Origin: Saprospira grandis DSM 2844 | GTDB taxonomy: Bacteria; Bacteroidota; Bacteroidia; Chitinophagales; Saprospiraceae | DNA length: 64,000 bases | Direction of reading: 5' to 3' | Assembly: GCF_000275825.1 (NCBI RefSeq) | Contig: NZ_JH719942.1 | Span: 2,460,243 to 2,524,242, forward strand | Shown: in pieces, positions 8,971-17,170 of the stretch | Layout: each line of letters opens with the position of its first letter | Position numbering within the stretch: position 1 is the first letter of the stretch | Translations under genes and position numbers: made by a program | Notes under the pieces: generated by a model | What the model saw: the letters and a program-made list of their open reading frames with translations, nothing else | What the model was told of the DNA's origin: nothing | Databases searched by the model: none

Positions 8971-9465
8971 ATGCTCACTTTACTCCGACAAATTAAGTGG
9001 ATGGCCATTTGGCCCCACCTTATCGTTTTTGCCCTTTTTGTTGCTTTGCTCCATGCCTTTGGCTTGGGCTGGGATATGGCGCCTTGGTTGGGCGCCCTGC
9101 TCTATTTGGGGCTCTCTGTTTTGCTCCAAAACATTATCCCTCATCATCATCGCTCGGGCATGAAGGCCCTGCAAAATGAAGATTATGAGCTGGCCCGACA
9201 GGCCTTTAGCTGTAGCTACGACTATTTTAAACAGCATGCCTGGCTAGACGATTACCGCTCTTTCTTTATCCTCAGTATCTCCAATATGAGCTATAAGGAA
9301 ATGGCCCTGATTAACTATGCACTCTGCTATTTCCAAGAAGACCGCTGGGAAGAAGCCCGCAGCGCCTACGAGCGCGCATTGGCCGAATACCCCAATAGCC
9401 GAATGGCCCAAGATGCCATTGATTATATAAATAACCCAGATACAGAAGAAGAGGAGCTGGACTAA
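8971..9465 (+). CDS. Small membrane protein with TPR-like C-terminal domain
   Basis: 164 residues. Two hydrophobic segments lie at about residues 12-30 and 36-52. They are followed by a helical region with a TPR-like pattern (MALINYALCYFQEDRWEEARSAYERALAEYPN), usually a protein-interaction surface. The acidic tail ends EEEELD. It directly follows the anchored rhodanese and is likely in the same transcript. I do not recognise a named family; a scaffold role is only a guess. Confidence 0.75.
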   Translation: MLTLLRQIKWMAIWPHLIVFALFVALLHAFGLGWDMAPWLGALLYLGLSVLLQNIIPHHHRSGMKALQNEDYELARQAFSCSYDYFKQHAWLDDYRSFFILSISNMSYKEMALINYALCYFQEDRWEEARSAYERALAEYPNSRMAQDAIDYINNPDTEEEELD

Positions 9466-9471
9466 CTGCTT

Positions 9472-9660
9472 TTGGGGCCCGCGGCCGCCCTTCAATTTGG
9501 GGCGGCCGCCGCTATGCTGCGGGGCTCGCTGTTCGCTCGGCCCTGCGCTTTTTTCGCTGCGCTCAAAAAGCTGGGTCTGGCCTTCGGCCACCCGCTCCGC
9601 AGCGCTGGGCCATGGCTCGCTGCGCTCGCAGGCGGCTGCGCCGCCTAAAACTAAGCCCCT
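9472..9660 (+). repeat. Core-type element, copy 4
   Basis: Variant core (CTCGCTGTTCGCTCGGCCCT) at 9525-9544, with long GC hairpins, immediately after the TPR gene. 9661-9769 is AT-rich with no recognisable feature. Confidence 0.82.
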
Positions 9661-9769
9661 AAAGGAACAAAATAACCCCTTTTGCCCTTATGCAGAGAGA
9701 AGCAAGAAGCAGAAAAGAATTTTTTTGTTATATTGCTATACGGGAAGCTCTTCTCTAAGAATACCCTCT

Positions 9770-9925
9770 GGACCTAGAGGCGGCGAAGCCGCCGGCTTAG
9801 GGATGGATAGGGGGGCGGCAAAGCCGCAGACCCAGCGGGCAAAGCCCGCGCAGGGCCGAGCAGACTTGCGAGCCCCGACACAGCCCGACCCGCAGGCCCA
9901 AAGGGCCGAAGGGGAAGCCCCAAAA
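9770..9925 (-). repeat. Core-type element, copy 5
   Basis: Core at 9852-9874 in reverse orientation. It faces copy 4 as an inverted pair about 110 bp apart and ends 50 bp before the RHH gene. Confidence 0.82.
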
Positions 9926-9974
9926 TACCTTCCTCTACCTCTATTTAACTGCCCTCTCCAATTGTATCCGCATC

Positions 9975-10526
9975 ATGGCTAAGCGAAATAAAAAATCCTT
10001 TTCTACCGACCTTGAATCTTTGTTTGAGCACACCCTCTATGAGGATAATGCCCAAGATAATCCCTCTGTTTTGACGGTAGAAAAAGAGGAGAAAAGCAGC
10101 CCGAAAAGCAAAAAGAAAACAGGCAAAAAACGCAAAAGTAGCCGAAAATCTTTTGCCGATAACCTAGAGAGCTTTTTTAAGGAAAGTATTGAGAGCTCTT
10201 TTGGAAAAGAAGGGACCTCGGTGGCTGAAGTGAAAAGGGGCGTTGTGCAAAATAAAGATGGCGAAAAGGCCGTGGGCATAGAGCTTTTACTCCGACGAAC
10301 TACTCCGGAAAGCCCTGAAGACCAAGAAACTAACGGCAGCCGAAAAGCAAAGCAGAAAACAAGACGGCTTACGGTGGTGCTCAATAGTAGTAAGATTGAT
10401 CAGTTTAAAACTATTGCCCGACAGGAGAAAAAGCCCATGCGGCAAATTCTGGATAAATTGATTGAAGCCTATATTCGAGAACAAGAAGAACTCTTGGAAG
10501 AAGAGGAAAAGAAATCTAAAAAATAA
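9975..10526 (+). CDS. Ribbon-helix-helix-like protein with duplicated N-terminal motif
   Basis: 183 residues, very rich in Lys and Ser. The N-terminal half carries a short motif twice, [16 protein letters not shown] at residue 6 and [16 protein letters not shown] near residue 55, joined by a basic linker. The C-terminal ~50 residues ([19 protein letters not shown] then a long helix) look like a ribbon-helix-helix DNA-binding dimerisation fold, ending in an acidic coiled tail. arsR begins 2 bp after its stop, so it is transcriptionally coupled to the regulator. I do not recognise a named family. It could be a second regulator of the operon or an unrelated upstream gene. Confidence 0.75.
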   Translation: MAKRNKKSFSTDLESLFEHTLYEDNAQDNPSVLTVEKEEKSSPKSKKKTGKKRKSSRKSFADNLESFFKESIESSFGKEGTSVAEVKRGVVQNKDGEKAVGIELLLRRTTPESPEDQETNGSRKAKQKTRRLTVVLNSSKIDQFKTIARQEKKPMRQILDKLIEAYIREQEELLEEEEKKSKK

Positions 10527-10528
10527 CT

Positions 10529-10867
10529 ATGGCGAGCAGCAAAACCGAGCTTTTTAGTAGCGAGCAAAACGAAATGGCCAAATTGGCCAAGGCCTTGGCC
10601 CATCCGGCTAGAATTGCTATTCTGCAGCGCCTAATTTCTGCCAATGCTTGTATTACTAGCGATTTGGTAGAGGAGCTAGGCTTGGCCCAAGCTACTGTTA
10701 GCCAGCACCTTAAGGCCTTGAAGGAAGCGGGCCTGATTCAAGGAAATATTGAGGGCGTTCGCCGTAATTATTGTATCAATAAAGTGGGTTGGAAAAAACT
10801 GCAAAACAGCCTAGGTCCACTCATTGCTGGTCCAGAATTGTTAAATTCTGATAAAAATTGCTGCTAA
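10529..10867 (+). CDS. arsR: ArsR-family metalloregulator
   Basis: 112 residues with a winged helix-turn-helix ([14 protein letters not shown] ... [21 protein letters not shown]). Such repressors leave DNA when As(III) binds cysteine thiols. Cysteines here are at the ACITSDL helix, in NYC, and a CC pair at the very C-terminus. The classical ELCVCDL motif is reduced to one Cys, so the As(III) site may use the C-terminal pair. The gene ends in a short hairpin with T-tract and is bordered by a 16-bp palindrome that recurs twice downstream. Confidence 0.92.
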   Translation: MASSKTELFSSEQNEMAKLAKALAHPARIAILQRLISANACITSDLVEELGLAQATVSQHLKALKEAGLIQGNIEGVRRNYCINKVGWKKLQNSLGPLIAGPELLNSDKNCC

Positions 10868-10887
10868 CTTAGAAAGTTAAATTACTT

Positions 10888-10903
10888 ATCGTACTTTTAC
10901 GAT
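10888..10903. promoter_or_regulatory. Probable ArsR operator, copy 1
   Basis: ATCGTA-CTTT-TACGAT, a perfect 6-bp inverted repeat with 4-bp spacer, 21 bp after the arsR stop. Confidence 0.7.
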
Positions 10904-10907
10904 TGTT

Positions 10908-10930
10908 AGGCCGAAATGGCCTTTTCTTTT
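10908..10930 (+). terminator. Short terminator after arsR
   Basis: AGGCC-GAAAT-GGCCT followed by TTTCTTTTT. It lies between two operator copies, so readthrough into the ars structural genes may be limited. Confidence 0.55.
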
Positions 10931-10940
10931 TACCTAATCT

Positions 10941-10956
10941 ATCGTAAAAATACGAT
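10941..10956. promoter_or_regulatory. Probable ArsR operator, copy 2
   Basis: ATCGTA-AAAA-TACGAT, the same palindrome, ending 3 bp before the start codon of the DUF6428 gene. Bound ArsR here would block transcription or initiation directly. Confidence 0.75.
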
Positions 10957-10959
10957 CTT

Positions 10960-11421
10960 ATGAAACTATCAGCATTAAAAACTTATTTGGGGCAAGTTGA
11001 ACGCCTTACTGTTTTTCAGCAAGACGGGCAGTCTATTCCAGCCCATTTTCATTTGACAGAGTTGGGAGAAGTTCGGAAAAAATTTATGGATTGTGGGGGG
11101 CAGCTTCGGGAGCAGAAGGAGTTGGTTTTGCAGTTTTGGGTAGCCGATGACTTGGATCATCGTTTGGCGCCCAGCAAAATGCTCAAGATTATTGAGTTGG
11201 CGGAGCAAAAGCTTCAGCTATCTGATTTAGAGCTAGCTGTAGAATACCAAGGGACTAACAGTTTAGAGTATTATTGGCTAGACATAAATGCCTCTGGGCA
11301 GCTTATTTTGAATGCTAAGCAAACGGATTGTTTGGCCAAGGAGGCCTGTGGGATAACATTTGAGGGAGAGGAAAAAGAAGAGAAAAGCTCTTGTTGCGGA
11401 CCAAATTCTGGCTGTTGTTAA
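10960..11421 (+). CDS. DUF6428-like protein of the ars operon
   Basis: 153 residues, cytoplasmic. The order arsR, this gene, phosphatase-like arsC, acr3 is typical of Bacteroidota arsenic operons, where the second gene is a DUF6428 protein. The C-terminus is Cys-rich (SSCCGPNSGCC), and there are two more Cys in KQTDCLAKEACG, suggesting thiolate binding of As(III) or another metal. No enzymatic function is established to my knowledge; a metallochaperone role is inference. Confidence 0.8.
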   Translation: MKLSALKTYLGQVERLTVFQQDGQSIPAHFHLTELGEVRKKFMDCGGQLREQKELVLQFWVADDLDHRLAPSKMLKIIELAEQKLQLSDLELAVEYQGTNSLEYYWLDINASGQLILNAKQTDCLAKEACGITFEGEEKEEKSSCCGPNSGCC

Positions 11422-11432
11422 ATTGAAAATCT

Positions 11433-12023
11433 ATGTCTATTTATCCAAAACTCCTCAAGCAAATTGAGCAATTGGAGAAAGAGGTTAGGTATTACCCTTC
11501 TGATCGTTTTGTTGCAATTATAGCTGCCTTAAGGGCTGCGCCAAAAGGTAGCCAGCTTTATTTTGTTTGTCGCCACAACAGCCGAAGAAGTCAGTTTGCA
11601 GAATTTTGGGCGCATTTGTTCAATGAGTACTTTGAGTTGGGCTTTCAGATTTATTCTGCGGGAACAGCTGCAGGACCTTTGGCGCCTCAAACTACAGCCA
11701 GTCTTCAGGAATTGGGCTTTTCATTGTCTCAGGGACAGCTCTATTGGGCTGAGGGTAAAGGGAGTCCTTTAGAAAGTACAGTTTGGGCTATTGATGAGCA
11801 GACCGAAGCGCCTATTTATGCCTTTATGCTTTGTAGTGAAGTAGAGGCAGATTGTCCTTATTTGCCAGAAGCTTATCAGCGTTTTTCATTGCCTTATGAA
11901 GATCCTTCTAAGGTAGATGGCCAAGCTCGGGCGGCCTTTGTATATCGTCAGCGAGCAGAAGAAATAGGGCGAGACCTCTTTTATATTTTCAGTAAATGCA
12001 GCCAAAATGAAATATCTAGATAA
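11433..12023 (+). CDS. Low-molecular-weight phosphatase-like arsenate reductase
   Basis: 196 residues. The P-loop YFVCRHNSRRSQFAEFW near residues 46-62 carries the catalytic Cys and the Arg of the CX5R motif seen in ArsC-type arsenate reductases of the tyrosine-phosphatase fold. It would reduce As(V) to As(III) for export by the next gene, with thiols from thioredoxin or glutathione-like partners. Its 3' end overlaps acr3 by 17 bp. The shuttle cysteines of canonical ArsC are not obvious; VEADCPYLPEAY provides one candidate. Confidence 0.85.
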   Translation: MSIYPKLLKQIEQLEKEVRYYPSDRFVAIIAALRAAPKGSQLYFVCRHNSRRSQFAEFWAHLFNEYFELGFQIYSAGTAAGPLAPQTTASLQELGFSLSQGQLYWAEGKGSPLESTVWAIDEQTEAPIYAFMLCSEVEADCPYLPEAYQRFSLPYEDPSKVDGQARAAFVYRQRAEEIGRDLFYIFSKCSQNEISR

Positions 12024-13035
12024 ATACCTGACCGTATGGATTTTTATGGCCATGTTACTAGGGTTATTGTTGGGGAAATTTATACCCAATTGGGGCGAAA
12101 TTCTGGCTAGTTGGGAATATCAAGAAGTGAACATCCCTTTAGCTATTGGATTGATTTTAATGATGTACCCACCTTTGGCCAAGGTAGACTATCGGCTACT
12201 TCCAGCGCTTTTGAAGAATACAAAGGTTTTGGGGCTTTCTTTGGTCCTCAACTGGATTATTGGCCCCTTTCTGATGTTTGGCCTTGCGGTTTTGTTCTTT
12301 GCCGATCAGCCTATGTATATGACTGGGCTCATTCTCATTGGCTTGGCCCGATGTATTGCTATGGTCTTGGTTTGGAACGATTTGGCCAAGGGAAATAAAG
12401 AATATGCCGCGGCTTTGGTGGCCCTCAATAGCCTGTTTCAACTTTTGGCTTATGGGGCCTATGCGCTATTTTTTATTAACTACTTGCCCGCTTGGCTAGG
12501 GATTGAGCTAGATGAGATTCCAGAAATTCCATTTCATTATTTGCTCAAAACGGTGGGCATATATTTAGGAATTCCCCTTGCGCTAGGTGGATTAAGCCGC
12601 TTTTTAGGACAAAAATATTGGGGTAAAACTAACTATGAGCAAAAATTTTTGCCCAAAATAGGCCCGCTAACGCTGGTCTCCCTCTTATTTACCATCGTCT
12701 TGATGTTTTCTTTAAAAGCAGATATTTTCTTTGAGTTGCCCTTGCAGGTTTTGCATTTGGCTCTTCCGCTCAGCCTTTATTTTGTCTTGATGTTTTTATT
12801 GGGCTTCTTTATTAGCCGCTGGCAAAAGGTCCCTTATGATCAGAATGTGGCCATCTCTTTCACGGCGGCAGGCAATAATTTTGAGCTGGCTATTGTGGTG
12901 GCTATTGCCCTTTTTGGCCTAGATTCTATTGCCGCTTTTGTGGCTGTTGTGGGCCCACTAATCGAAGTTCCCGCGCTTATTCTTTTGGTCCGCTTGGCTT
13001 TCTACCTCAAAGGAAAATATTATGACCATCTGTAA
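12007..13035 (+). CDS. acr3: ACR3-family arsenite efflux permease
   Basis: 342 residues and about ten membrane segments. The family motif GLARCIAMVLVWNDLAKG, with the conserved transport Cys near residue 115, is intact, as is the second-repeat motif FTAAGNNFELAIVVAIALFG. It exports As(III) with the proton motive force and would complete the reductase-export pathway. The start overlaps the reductase gene. A 65-bp gap with the third operator copy separates it from the thioredoxin gene. Confidence 0.95.
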   Translation: MKYLDKYLTVWIFMAMLLGLLLGKFIPNWGEILASWEYQEVNIPLAIGLILMMYPPLAKVDYRLLPALLKNTKVLGLSLVLNWIIGPFLMFGLAVLFFADQPMYMTGLILIGLARCIAMVLVWNDLAKGNKEYAAALVALNSLFQLLAYGAYALFFINYLPAWLGIELDEIPEIPFHYLLKTVGIYLGIPLALGGLSRFLGQKYWGKTNYEQKFLPKIGPLTLVSLLFTIVLMFSLKADIFFELPLQVLHLALPLSLYFVLMFLLGFFISRWQKVPYDQNVAISFTAAGNNFELAIVVAIALFGLDSIAAFVAVVGPLIEVPALILLVRLAFYLKGKYYDHL

Positions 13036-13081
13036 TATACATCACTTGATAAGCTGCTCAAAAGCTATATCATCACATTAA

Positions 13082-13097
13082 ATCGTAAAAATACAAT
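13082..13097. promoter_or_regulatory. Probable ArsR operator, copy 3
   Basis: ATCGTA-AAAA-TACAAT, one mismatch from the palindrome, 3 bp before the thioredoxin start codon. Its placement matches copy 2. Confidence 0.65.
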
Positions 13098-13100
13098 ACA

Positions 13101-13337
13101 ATGAAATCAGTTAAAATCCTCGGCACAGGCTGTGCCAAATGCAAGCAACTCTACCAACTTATTGCCGACTACAAAGCGGAGCATCAGCTCGATTTTGAGC
13201 TAGAAAAGGTAGAGGACATCATGGATATTATGGCTTATGATGTGATGGGGACTCCCGCCTTGGTCATTGATGAAAAGCCTTCTTTTGTGGGCCTTCCTTC
13301 TAAGCAGGAGCTGGCCAAATTATTAAACGCCAACTAG
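13101..13337 (+). CDS. Small thioredoxin/glutaredoxin-like protein (TM0996/MTH895 type)
   Basis: 78 residues: a beta strand, then GTGCAKCKQL with a CAKC redox pair at about residues 10-13, then a cis-Pro motif GTPALVID. This compact family commonly sits beside UPF0718-type permeases in metalloid operons. The permease gene starts 1 bp after its stop, so they form a coupled pair. It may pass thiols or metalloid to the permease or recycle the reductase. Confidence 0.88.
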   Translation: MKSVKILGTGCAKCKQLYQLIADYKAEHQLDFELEKVEDIMDIMAYDVMGTPALVIDEKPSFVGLPSKQELAKLLNAN

Positions 13338-13338
13338 G

Positions 13339-14316
13339 ATGTTTCAGTTTTTGGAAGATGGGGCGGCCTATTTTGTTCGCCTAATTGGCCTTTCGGTCGA
13401 TTCGCCATTTGGGGCAGCCCTACACTTTTTCCTCTACGATAGCGTCAAGATTATTATTCTGCTTTTGCTCATTACGCAACTGATGGGTCTGGTCAATCAC
13501 TATTTGCCCACGGCCCGCATTCGCAGCTTTCTGACTAAGAATAAGCTCTTTGGCCTCGATTATATTTTTGCCGCTTTCTTAGGGGCCATTACGCCTTTTT
13601 GCTCTTGCTCTTCGGTCCCGCTTTTTATTGGCTTTTTGCGTGGCGGCCTGCCCTTGGGCCTGACCTTCACCTTTCTGATTGTCTCGCCTTTGGTCAATGA
13701 AATTGCCTTGGCCTATTTTCTGGCGGCCTGGGGCTGGAAGTTTACGCTCTTCTACCTTTTTGCCGCTATGACGCTGGCCATTTTGGCGGGTTGGAGCATC
13801 GCTTTGTTTCGCCTAGATAGCTGGCTGAGCCCTTGGCTACAAGAGGCTTTGGCCAAAACTCAGACGGTTCAACAACAGCAGTTTAAAGCTGGCCGACCCA
13901 ATTTTTCGGCCATTTGGCAAGAGGCTTGGAGCACCCTCAAAAAATTGCTGCCCTATATTTTAATCGGTATTGCCCTAGGCGCCTTTTTGCACGGCTATAC
14001 ACCAGAGGGTTTTCTCGAAAACTACCTGCCCAAAAACAGCTTTTGGTCGGTGCCTCTAGCTACGGTCCTCGCTATTCCACTCTACAATAATGCCGCAGGC
14101 ATTTTGCCCCTGCTCGAGGTGCTGATCCAAAAAGGAGTTCCCCTAGGTACCGCTATGGCATTCATGATGGCCACTATTGGCCTGTCTTTTCCCGAGGCGA
14201 TGTTGCTTAAAAAAGTTATGCAATGGCGACTCATTGTCCTCTTTTTTAGCCTAGTCGCCCTACTCATTATTTTATTGGGCTTTCTGTTTAATGCTGTAGC
14301 TCCTTATTTAATTTAA
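13339..14316 (+). CDS. UPF0718 / ArsP-like permease
   Basis: 325 residues with eight or nine membrane segments. The family's first-repeat motif AFLGAITPFCSCSSVPLFIGFLRGG, with a CSC pair in a membrane segment, is present; the second half has the related IPLYNNAAGILPLLEVLIQKG. Family members include ArsP (trivalent organoarsenical efflux) and SO_0444-type metal transporters. The position between the small thioredoxin and ArsF/ArsG favours a metalloid substrate. The specific substrate cannot be read from the sequence. Confidence 0.87.
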   Translation: MFQFLEDGAAYFVRLIGLSVDSPFGAALHFFLYDSVKIIILLLLITQLMGLVNHYLPTARIRSFLTKNKLFGLDYIFAAFLGAITPFCSCSSVPLFIGFLRGGLPLGLTFTFLIVSPLVNEIALAYFLAAWGWKFTLFYLFAAMTLAILAGWSIALFRLDSWLSPWLQEALAKTQTVQQQQFKAGRPNFSAIWQEAWSTLKKLLPYILIGIALGAFLHGYTPEGFLENYLPKNSFWSVPLATVLAIPLYNNAAGILPLLEVLIQKGVPLGTAMAFMMATIGLSFPEAMLLKKVMQWRLIVLFFSLVALLIILLGFLFNAVAPYLI

Positions 14317-14324
14317 TCATATTT

Positions 14325-14452
14325 TGGGGCCTCAGCTGCGGCTTCGCCTTGCTGCGCTATGCTGCGGGGCTCGCAGGTCTGCTCGGCCCTGCAGCCGCCT
14401 TTGGCGGCTTTGGTCTGGCGCTTCGCGCCCCCCCTCCGCAGCGCTAGGCCGC
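14325..14452 (+). repeat. Core-type element, copy 6 (inside the ars operon)
   Basis: Core at 14366-14390, in the sense orientation of the operon. It starts 8 bp after the permease stop and ends 17 bp before arsF. Confidence 0.85.
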
Positions 14453-14469
14453 TAAGAAAACTGTTCATT

Positions 14470-14958
14470 ATGAAATTACTTTCGCTCTCTATTCCCTTCT
14501 TTTTGATCGTTCTTTTCGCTTCTGCCTGCGGAGAGGCTACGCCCCCCGCAGAAATTCCCCAAACTGTACAAACGGCTATTCCTCCCACTATTGAAGAGGC
14601 CAAACGCCCCCCTTATCATCTCTTTCTCTTAGAAACTTATACTAAGCGCCGCTGCAAAACTTGCAATACTATTGAGGCAAGGACCAAAAAGGTCTTGGCC
14701 GAACATTTTGCCCAAGAACTCCAAGAACATAAGCTGGTCTATCAGTTTATGAGTGTAGAAGAGGCCGATAATTATGAGCTGGCCAAAAAGTTTGAAGCTT
14801 CTGGCACTGGCCTGTATCTGCAAACCGTTACACCCACCACCGAGCATATTCTGGACCTTACCGATTTTGCCTTTAGTAGCGCCACTAAAGACGATAGCCA
14901 GTTTGAGGATGAGCTTAAGCTCGAAATTGAAAATGCACTTAATCAATTGGCTCAATAA
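14470..14958 (+). CDS. ArsF-like thioredoxin-fold lipoprotein
   Basis: 162 residues from the ATG at 14470, chosen because it begins a lipoprotein signal (SIPFFLIVLFASACGE); the longer open frame reads through the repeat. The mature part has a thioredoxin-like strand followed by YTKRRCKTCNTIEAR, a CKTC pair about 30 residues after the anchor. This matches the ArsF family, a nitroaryl-arsenical reductase subunit found next to ArsG in Bacteroides. ArsG follows after 1 bp. The role in organoarsenical processing is from family knowledge, not from this sequence. Confidence 0.78.
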   Translation: MKLLSLSIPFFLIVLFASACGEATPPAEIPQTVQTAIPPTIEEAKRPPYHLFLLETYTKRRCKTCNTIEARTKKVLAEHFAQELQEHKLVYQFMSVEEADNYELAKKFEASGTGLYLQTVTPTTEHILDLTDFAFSSATKDDSQFEDELKLEIENALNQLAQ

Positions 14959-14959
14959 G

Positions 14960-15664
14960 ATGGATTTTCTAGATACCCTGGCCCACACTAAAGAATTACC
15001 CGCCTTGGCCGCTTTTGCCTTGGGCCTACTGACCGCTATTAGTCCCTGCCCACTGACGACCAATATTACGGCTACAGCCTATATTGCCAAATCTATAGAG
15101 GGACCAAAAGCTACGCTTTGGGCTGGTTTGGCCTATACCTTGGGCCGAAGCCTAGTCTATTTGCTGATCTTATTGGTTTTGGGCTTTGGCGCTAGCCAAT
15201 TTGAGCTCGCCCTTTTCTTACAAACTAAAGGCGAACGCTTTTTAGGCCCCATTTTACTGTTGCTGGGCTTGTTTATGCTGGGCTGGATCCCCCTGCCCAA
15301 ATTGGGCCAAGCAGGCCTGGGCCAATGGGGACAAAAACTGGGTTTCAAGGGCTATACCGGGGCCTTTGGCTTGGGCATTCTCTTCGCTCTGGCTTTTTGT
15401 CCCTATAGTGGGGCCCTTTTCTTTGGCGCCCTAGTTCCCTTGGCCCTACAAGAAGGAACCCAAGCCTGGCTAATGGGCCTCCTCTTTTCTATCGGAACCG
15501 CCCTGCCCGTGCTCTTCTTTGCCTATCTACTGGCCTTCTCGGCCCATAAGATGAGTCGCTATTTTAAGCAGATTCAAACCCTAGAACGCTATGTCCGCAA
15601 ACTGACGGGCTTGCTCTTTCTGGCCGCTGGACTCTATTTTAGCTATATTTTCTTTTTCGCTTAA
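14960..15664 (+). CDS. ArsG-like (CcdA/DsbD-fold) membrane protein
   Basis: 234 residues and six membrane segments, from the ATG at 14960. FALGLLTAISPCPLTTNITATAYIAKS holds the SPCP Pro-Cys motif, and the second half has ALAFCPYSGALFFGALVPLA with its symmetric Cys. CcdA-fold proteins move electrons across the membrane. The ArsG branch is described as an efflux permease for aromatic arsenicals in Bacteroides. The coupled thioredoxin-like lipoprotein upstream fits either view. An IS element starts 15 bp after the stop and separates the gene from its terminator. Confidence 0.8.
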   Translation: MDFLDTLAHTKELPALAAFALGLLTAISPCPLTTNITATAYIAKSIEGPKATLWAGLAYTLGRSLVYLLILLVLGFGASQFELALFLQTKGERFLGPILLLLGLFMLGWIPLPKLGQAGLGQWGQKLGFKGYTGAFGLGILFALAFCPYSGALFFGALVPLALQEGTQAWLMGLLFSIGTALPVLFFAYLLAFSAHKMSRYFKQIQTLERYVRKLTGLLFLAAGLYFSYIFFFA

Positions 15665-15809
15665 CCCCAAACAAAGCCCTGTCCCGTCCTGAAAAACTGA
15701 TACAGAATTTAAAGCAATAAAATTCTGATTAAATACGGGTAAAAAGTTATTCTGGAAGATTTTGACCTCCTTCAAAAAGGTCAAAAAATCTTACGGAAAT
15801 AACTTGTTG

Positions 15810-16790
15810 TCAATTTAACAACTCTGGCTTAAGATGATCTTGGGCTAGAGTTGTTTTCTTTTTATAGCTCTTATATTCGAGCTCTTGTTGTTGGTGCATT
15901 TCAGCAGGCGGCATAAATTGACAAGACCAATGTGGTCGCGCTTGGTTGTAAATATCAATACTTTGAGCCACTATTTTCTTCATCGCATCTAGCCCTAAAT
16001 GGAAAAAATCTGCAATAAACTCTTGCTTTAATATTCCATTTATTCGCTCTGCTACGGCATTTGCATAAGGATCGTAAGACTCTGCCATAGAACTAGCTTA
16101 TGCCTAGTTTTTTGAGCAGTTGCTGATAATCATTTGAGCAGTATTGAATGCCCCGGTCAGAATGATGAATCAGCTCTTCATTAGGATATTGACAACGCTT
16201 TGCAGCCTGTTTCAAGGCTCGAATAGAGCCAATGCTGCTTAAGCTGTTAGAGACATCATAACCCATTATTTGCTTAGAATAAGCGTCTGTGACCAAGGCT
16301 AAATACATCGGATTTTCTCTCGTTCCAATGTAAGTAATATCTGAAACCCAGACTTGCTCTGGTCGATAAATTTTCAAATCAGCTATTTTGTTCTTATGTT
16401 TTCTGTAGTGGTGGAAGGAATTTGTCGTTGTATGATAGTCTTTCGAGGTCGAACCAGCAGATTATTGGCCCGCAAAATAGTAAAAAATTTATCTCGGCCT
16501 ACTCCTAGAGCCTTCAACTCAGCTTGAAGTAAATGATACAATTTGCGGCCGCCTAAGCGAGGCATTTTGTTCCGTACTTCTTGAACTAAGGCAACTACTT
16601 TTTCTGCCAAACCCTGATTAGATCTAACTTTTGCCTTCGATCTATAATACTTTTGACGATTTATCCCGACCAATCGACATAAGCTACTTAAGCTTATTTT
16701 TTCTTCTTTTTGGAATTTATCAACTGTTCGGGTAAAGTACTTTTTTCTGATTGGAATTTCAAATTCTTCTTCCGCTATATCTATCATCAT
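15810..16790 (-). pseudogene. IS3-family transposase OrfB, broken by at least two frameshifts
   Basis: Three open pieces make up one integrase-type transposase. 16383-16790 is the HTH_21-like N-terminal part. 16093-16377 begins the DDE domain (WVSDITYI with first Asp, then HHSDRGIQYCSN with second Asp). 15810-16088 has the last part with the catalytic Glu (NAVAERINGILKQEF). The frame is lost near 16430, where reading one base over continues as HHYRKHKNKIADLKIYRPEQ, and again near 16085 before SMAESYDPY. The start overlaps the orfA stop. These breaks make autonomous transposition unlikely. Confidence 0.9.
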
Positions 16791-17116
16791 ATCAAAAACA
16801 AGGCCTTCTTATCTGCCTGATTTAGCTCCTTTTCCAAGCGACGATTTTTCTTCTCTAAAAGCTTCAATTGCTGACGCAACGCCATCAATTCTTGTTCTGG
16901 ACTCTTCTTCATACTTCTTAATTTATAGCTTTTATCATATTGGCCATGTTTCTCGATCCATGTCCGAATTGTTCTGTCTCCTTGTATCCCATACTTGCGT
17001 TGAGCGGCCTTTAAGCCAATCTCTCCATTTTCTACTTCCGACACAACTTGGAGCTTAAAAGCTAAGGTATAATCTTTTTGTGTCCGCTTAACATACTGAC
17101 CTTCTTTATTTTCCAT
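16787..17116 (-). CDS. IS3-family transposase OrfA
   Basis: 109 residues with an N-terminal helix-turn-helix (DYTLAFKLQVVSEVENGEIGLKAAQRKYGI) and a C-terminal leucine-zipper-like coiled coil (LMALRQQLKLLEKKNRRLEKEL). This is the IS3/IS150 OrfA layout, which binds the terminal repeats. It ends in an overlap with the orfB start. The reading frame is intact, unlike orfB. Confidence 0.92.
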   Translation of the reverse strand: MENKEGQYVKRTQKDYTLAFKLQVVSEVENGEIGLKAAQRKYGIQGDRTIRTWIEKHGQYDKSYKLRSMKKSPEQELMALRQQLKLLEKKNRRLEKELNQADKKALFLI

Positions 17117-17170
17117 CTATCTTCTGATTTTGTTGTATCAGTATATCAGGACAAGACACCCCCAAACAAA

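Larger units (their letters stand above)
15680..17158 (-). mobile_element. IS3-family insertion sequence, 1479 bp, decayed
   Basis: Terminal inverted repeats of 25 bp match at 21 positions: 15680-15704 begins TGTCCCGTCCTGA and the complement of 17134-17158 begins TGTCTTGTCCTGA; both end ACTGATACA. CCC flanks both ends, compatible with a 3-bp target duplication; a longer match (CCCCAAACAAA) also occurs on each side. It encodes orfA and a frameshifted orfB on the minus strand. Confidence 0.9.

Noticed and set aside
9497..9982. A 161-codon plus-strand ORF before the RHH gene
   Set aside because: It runs through two inverted core-type elements. The same arginine/alanine-rich peptides appear wherever the element occurs, so it is a shadow of the repeat.
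15680..17158. An active transposon carrying the ars operon
   Set aside because: The IS has its own inverted repeats, ends outside arsG, and its orfB is broken. There is no second copy on the other side of the operon within the window.
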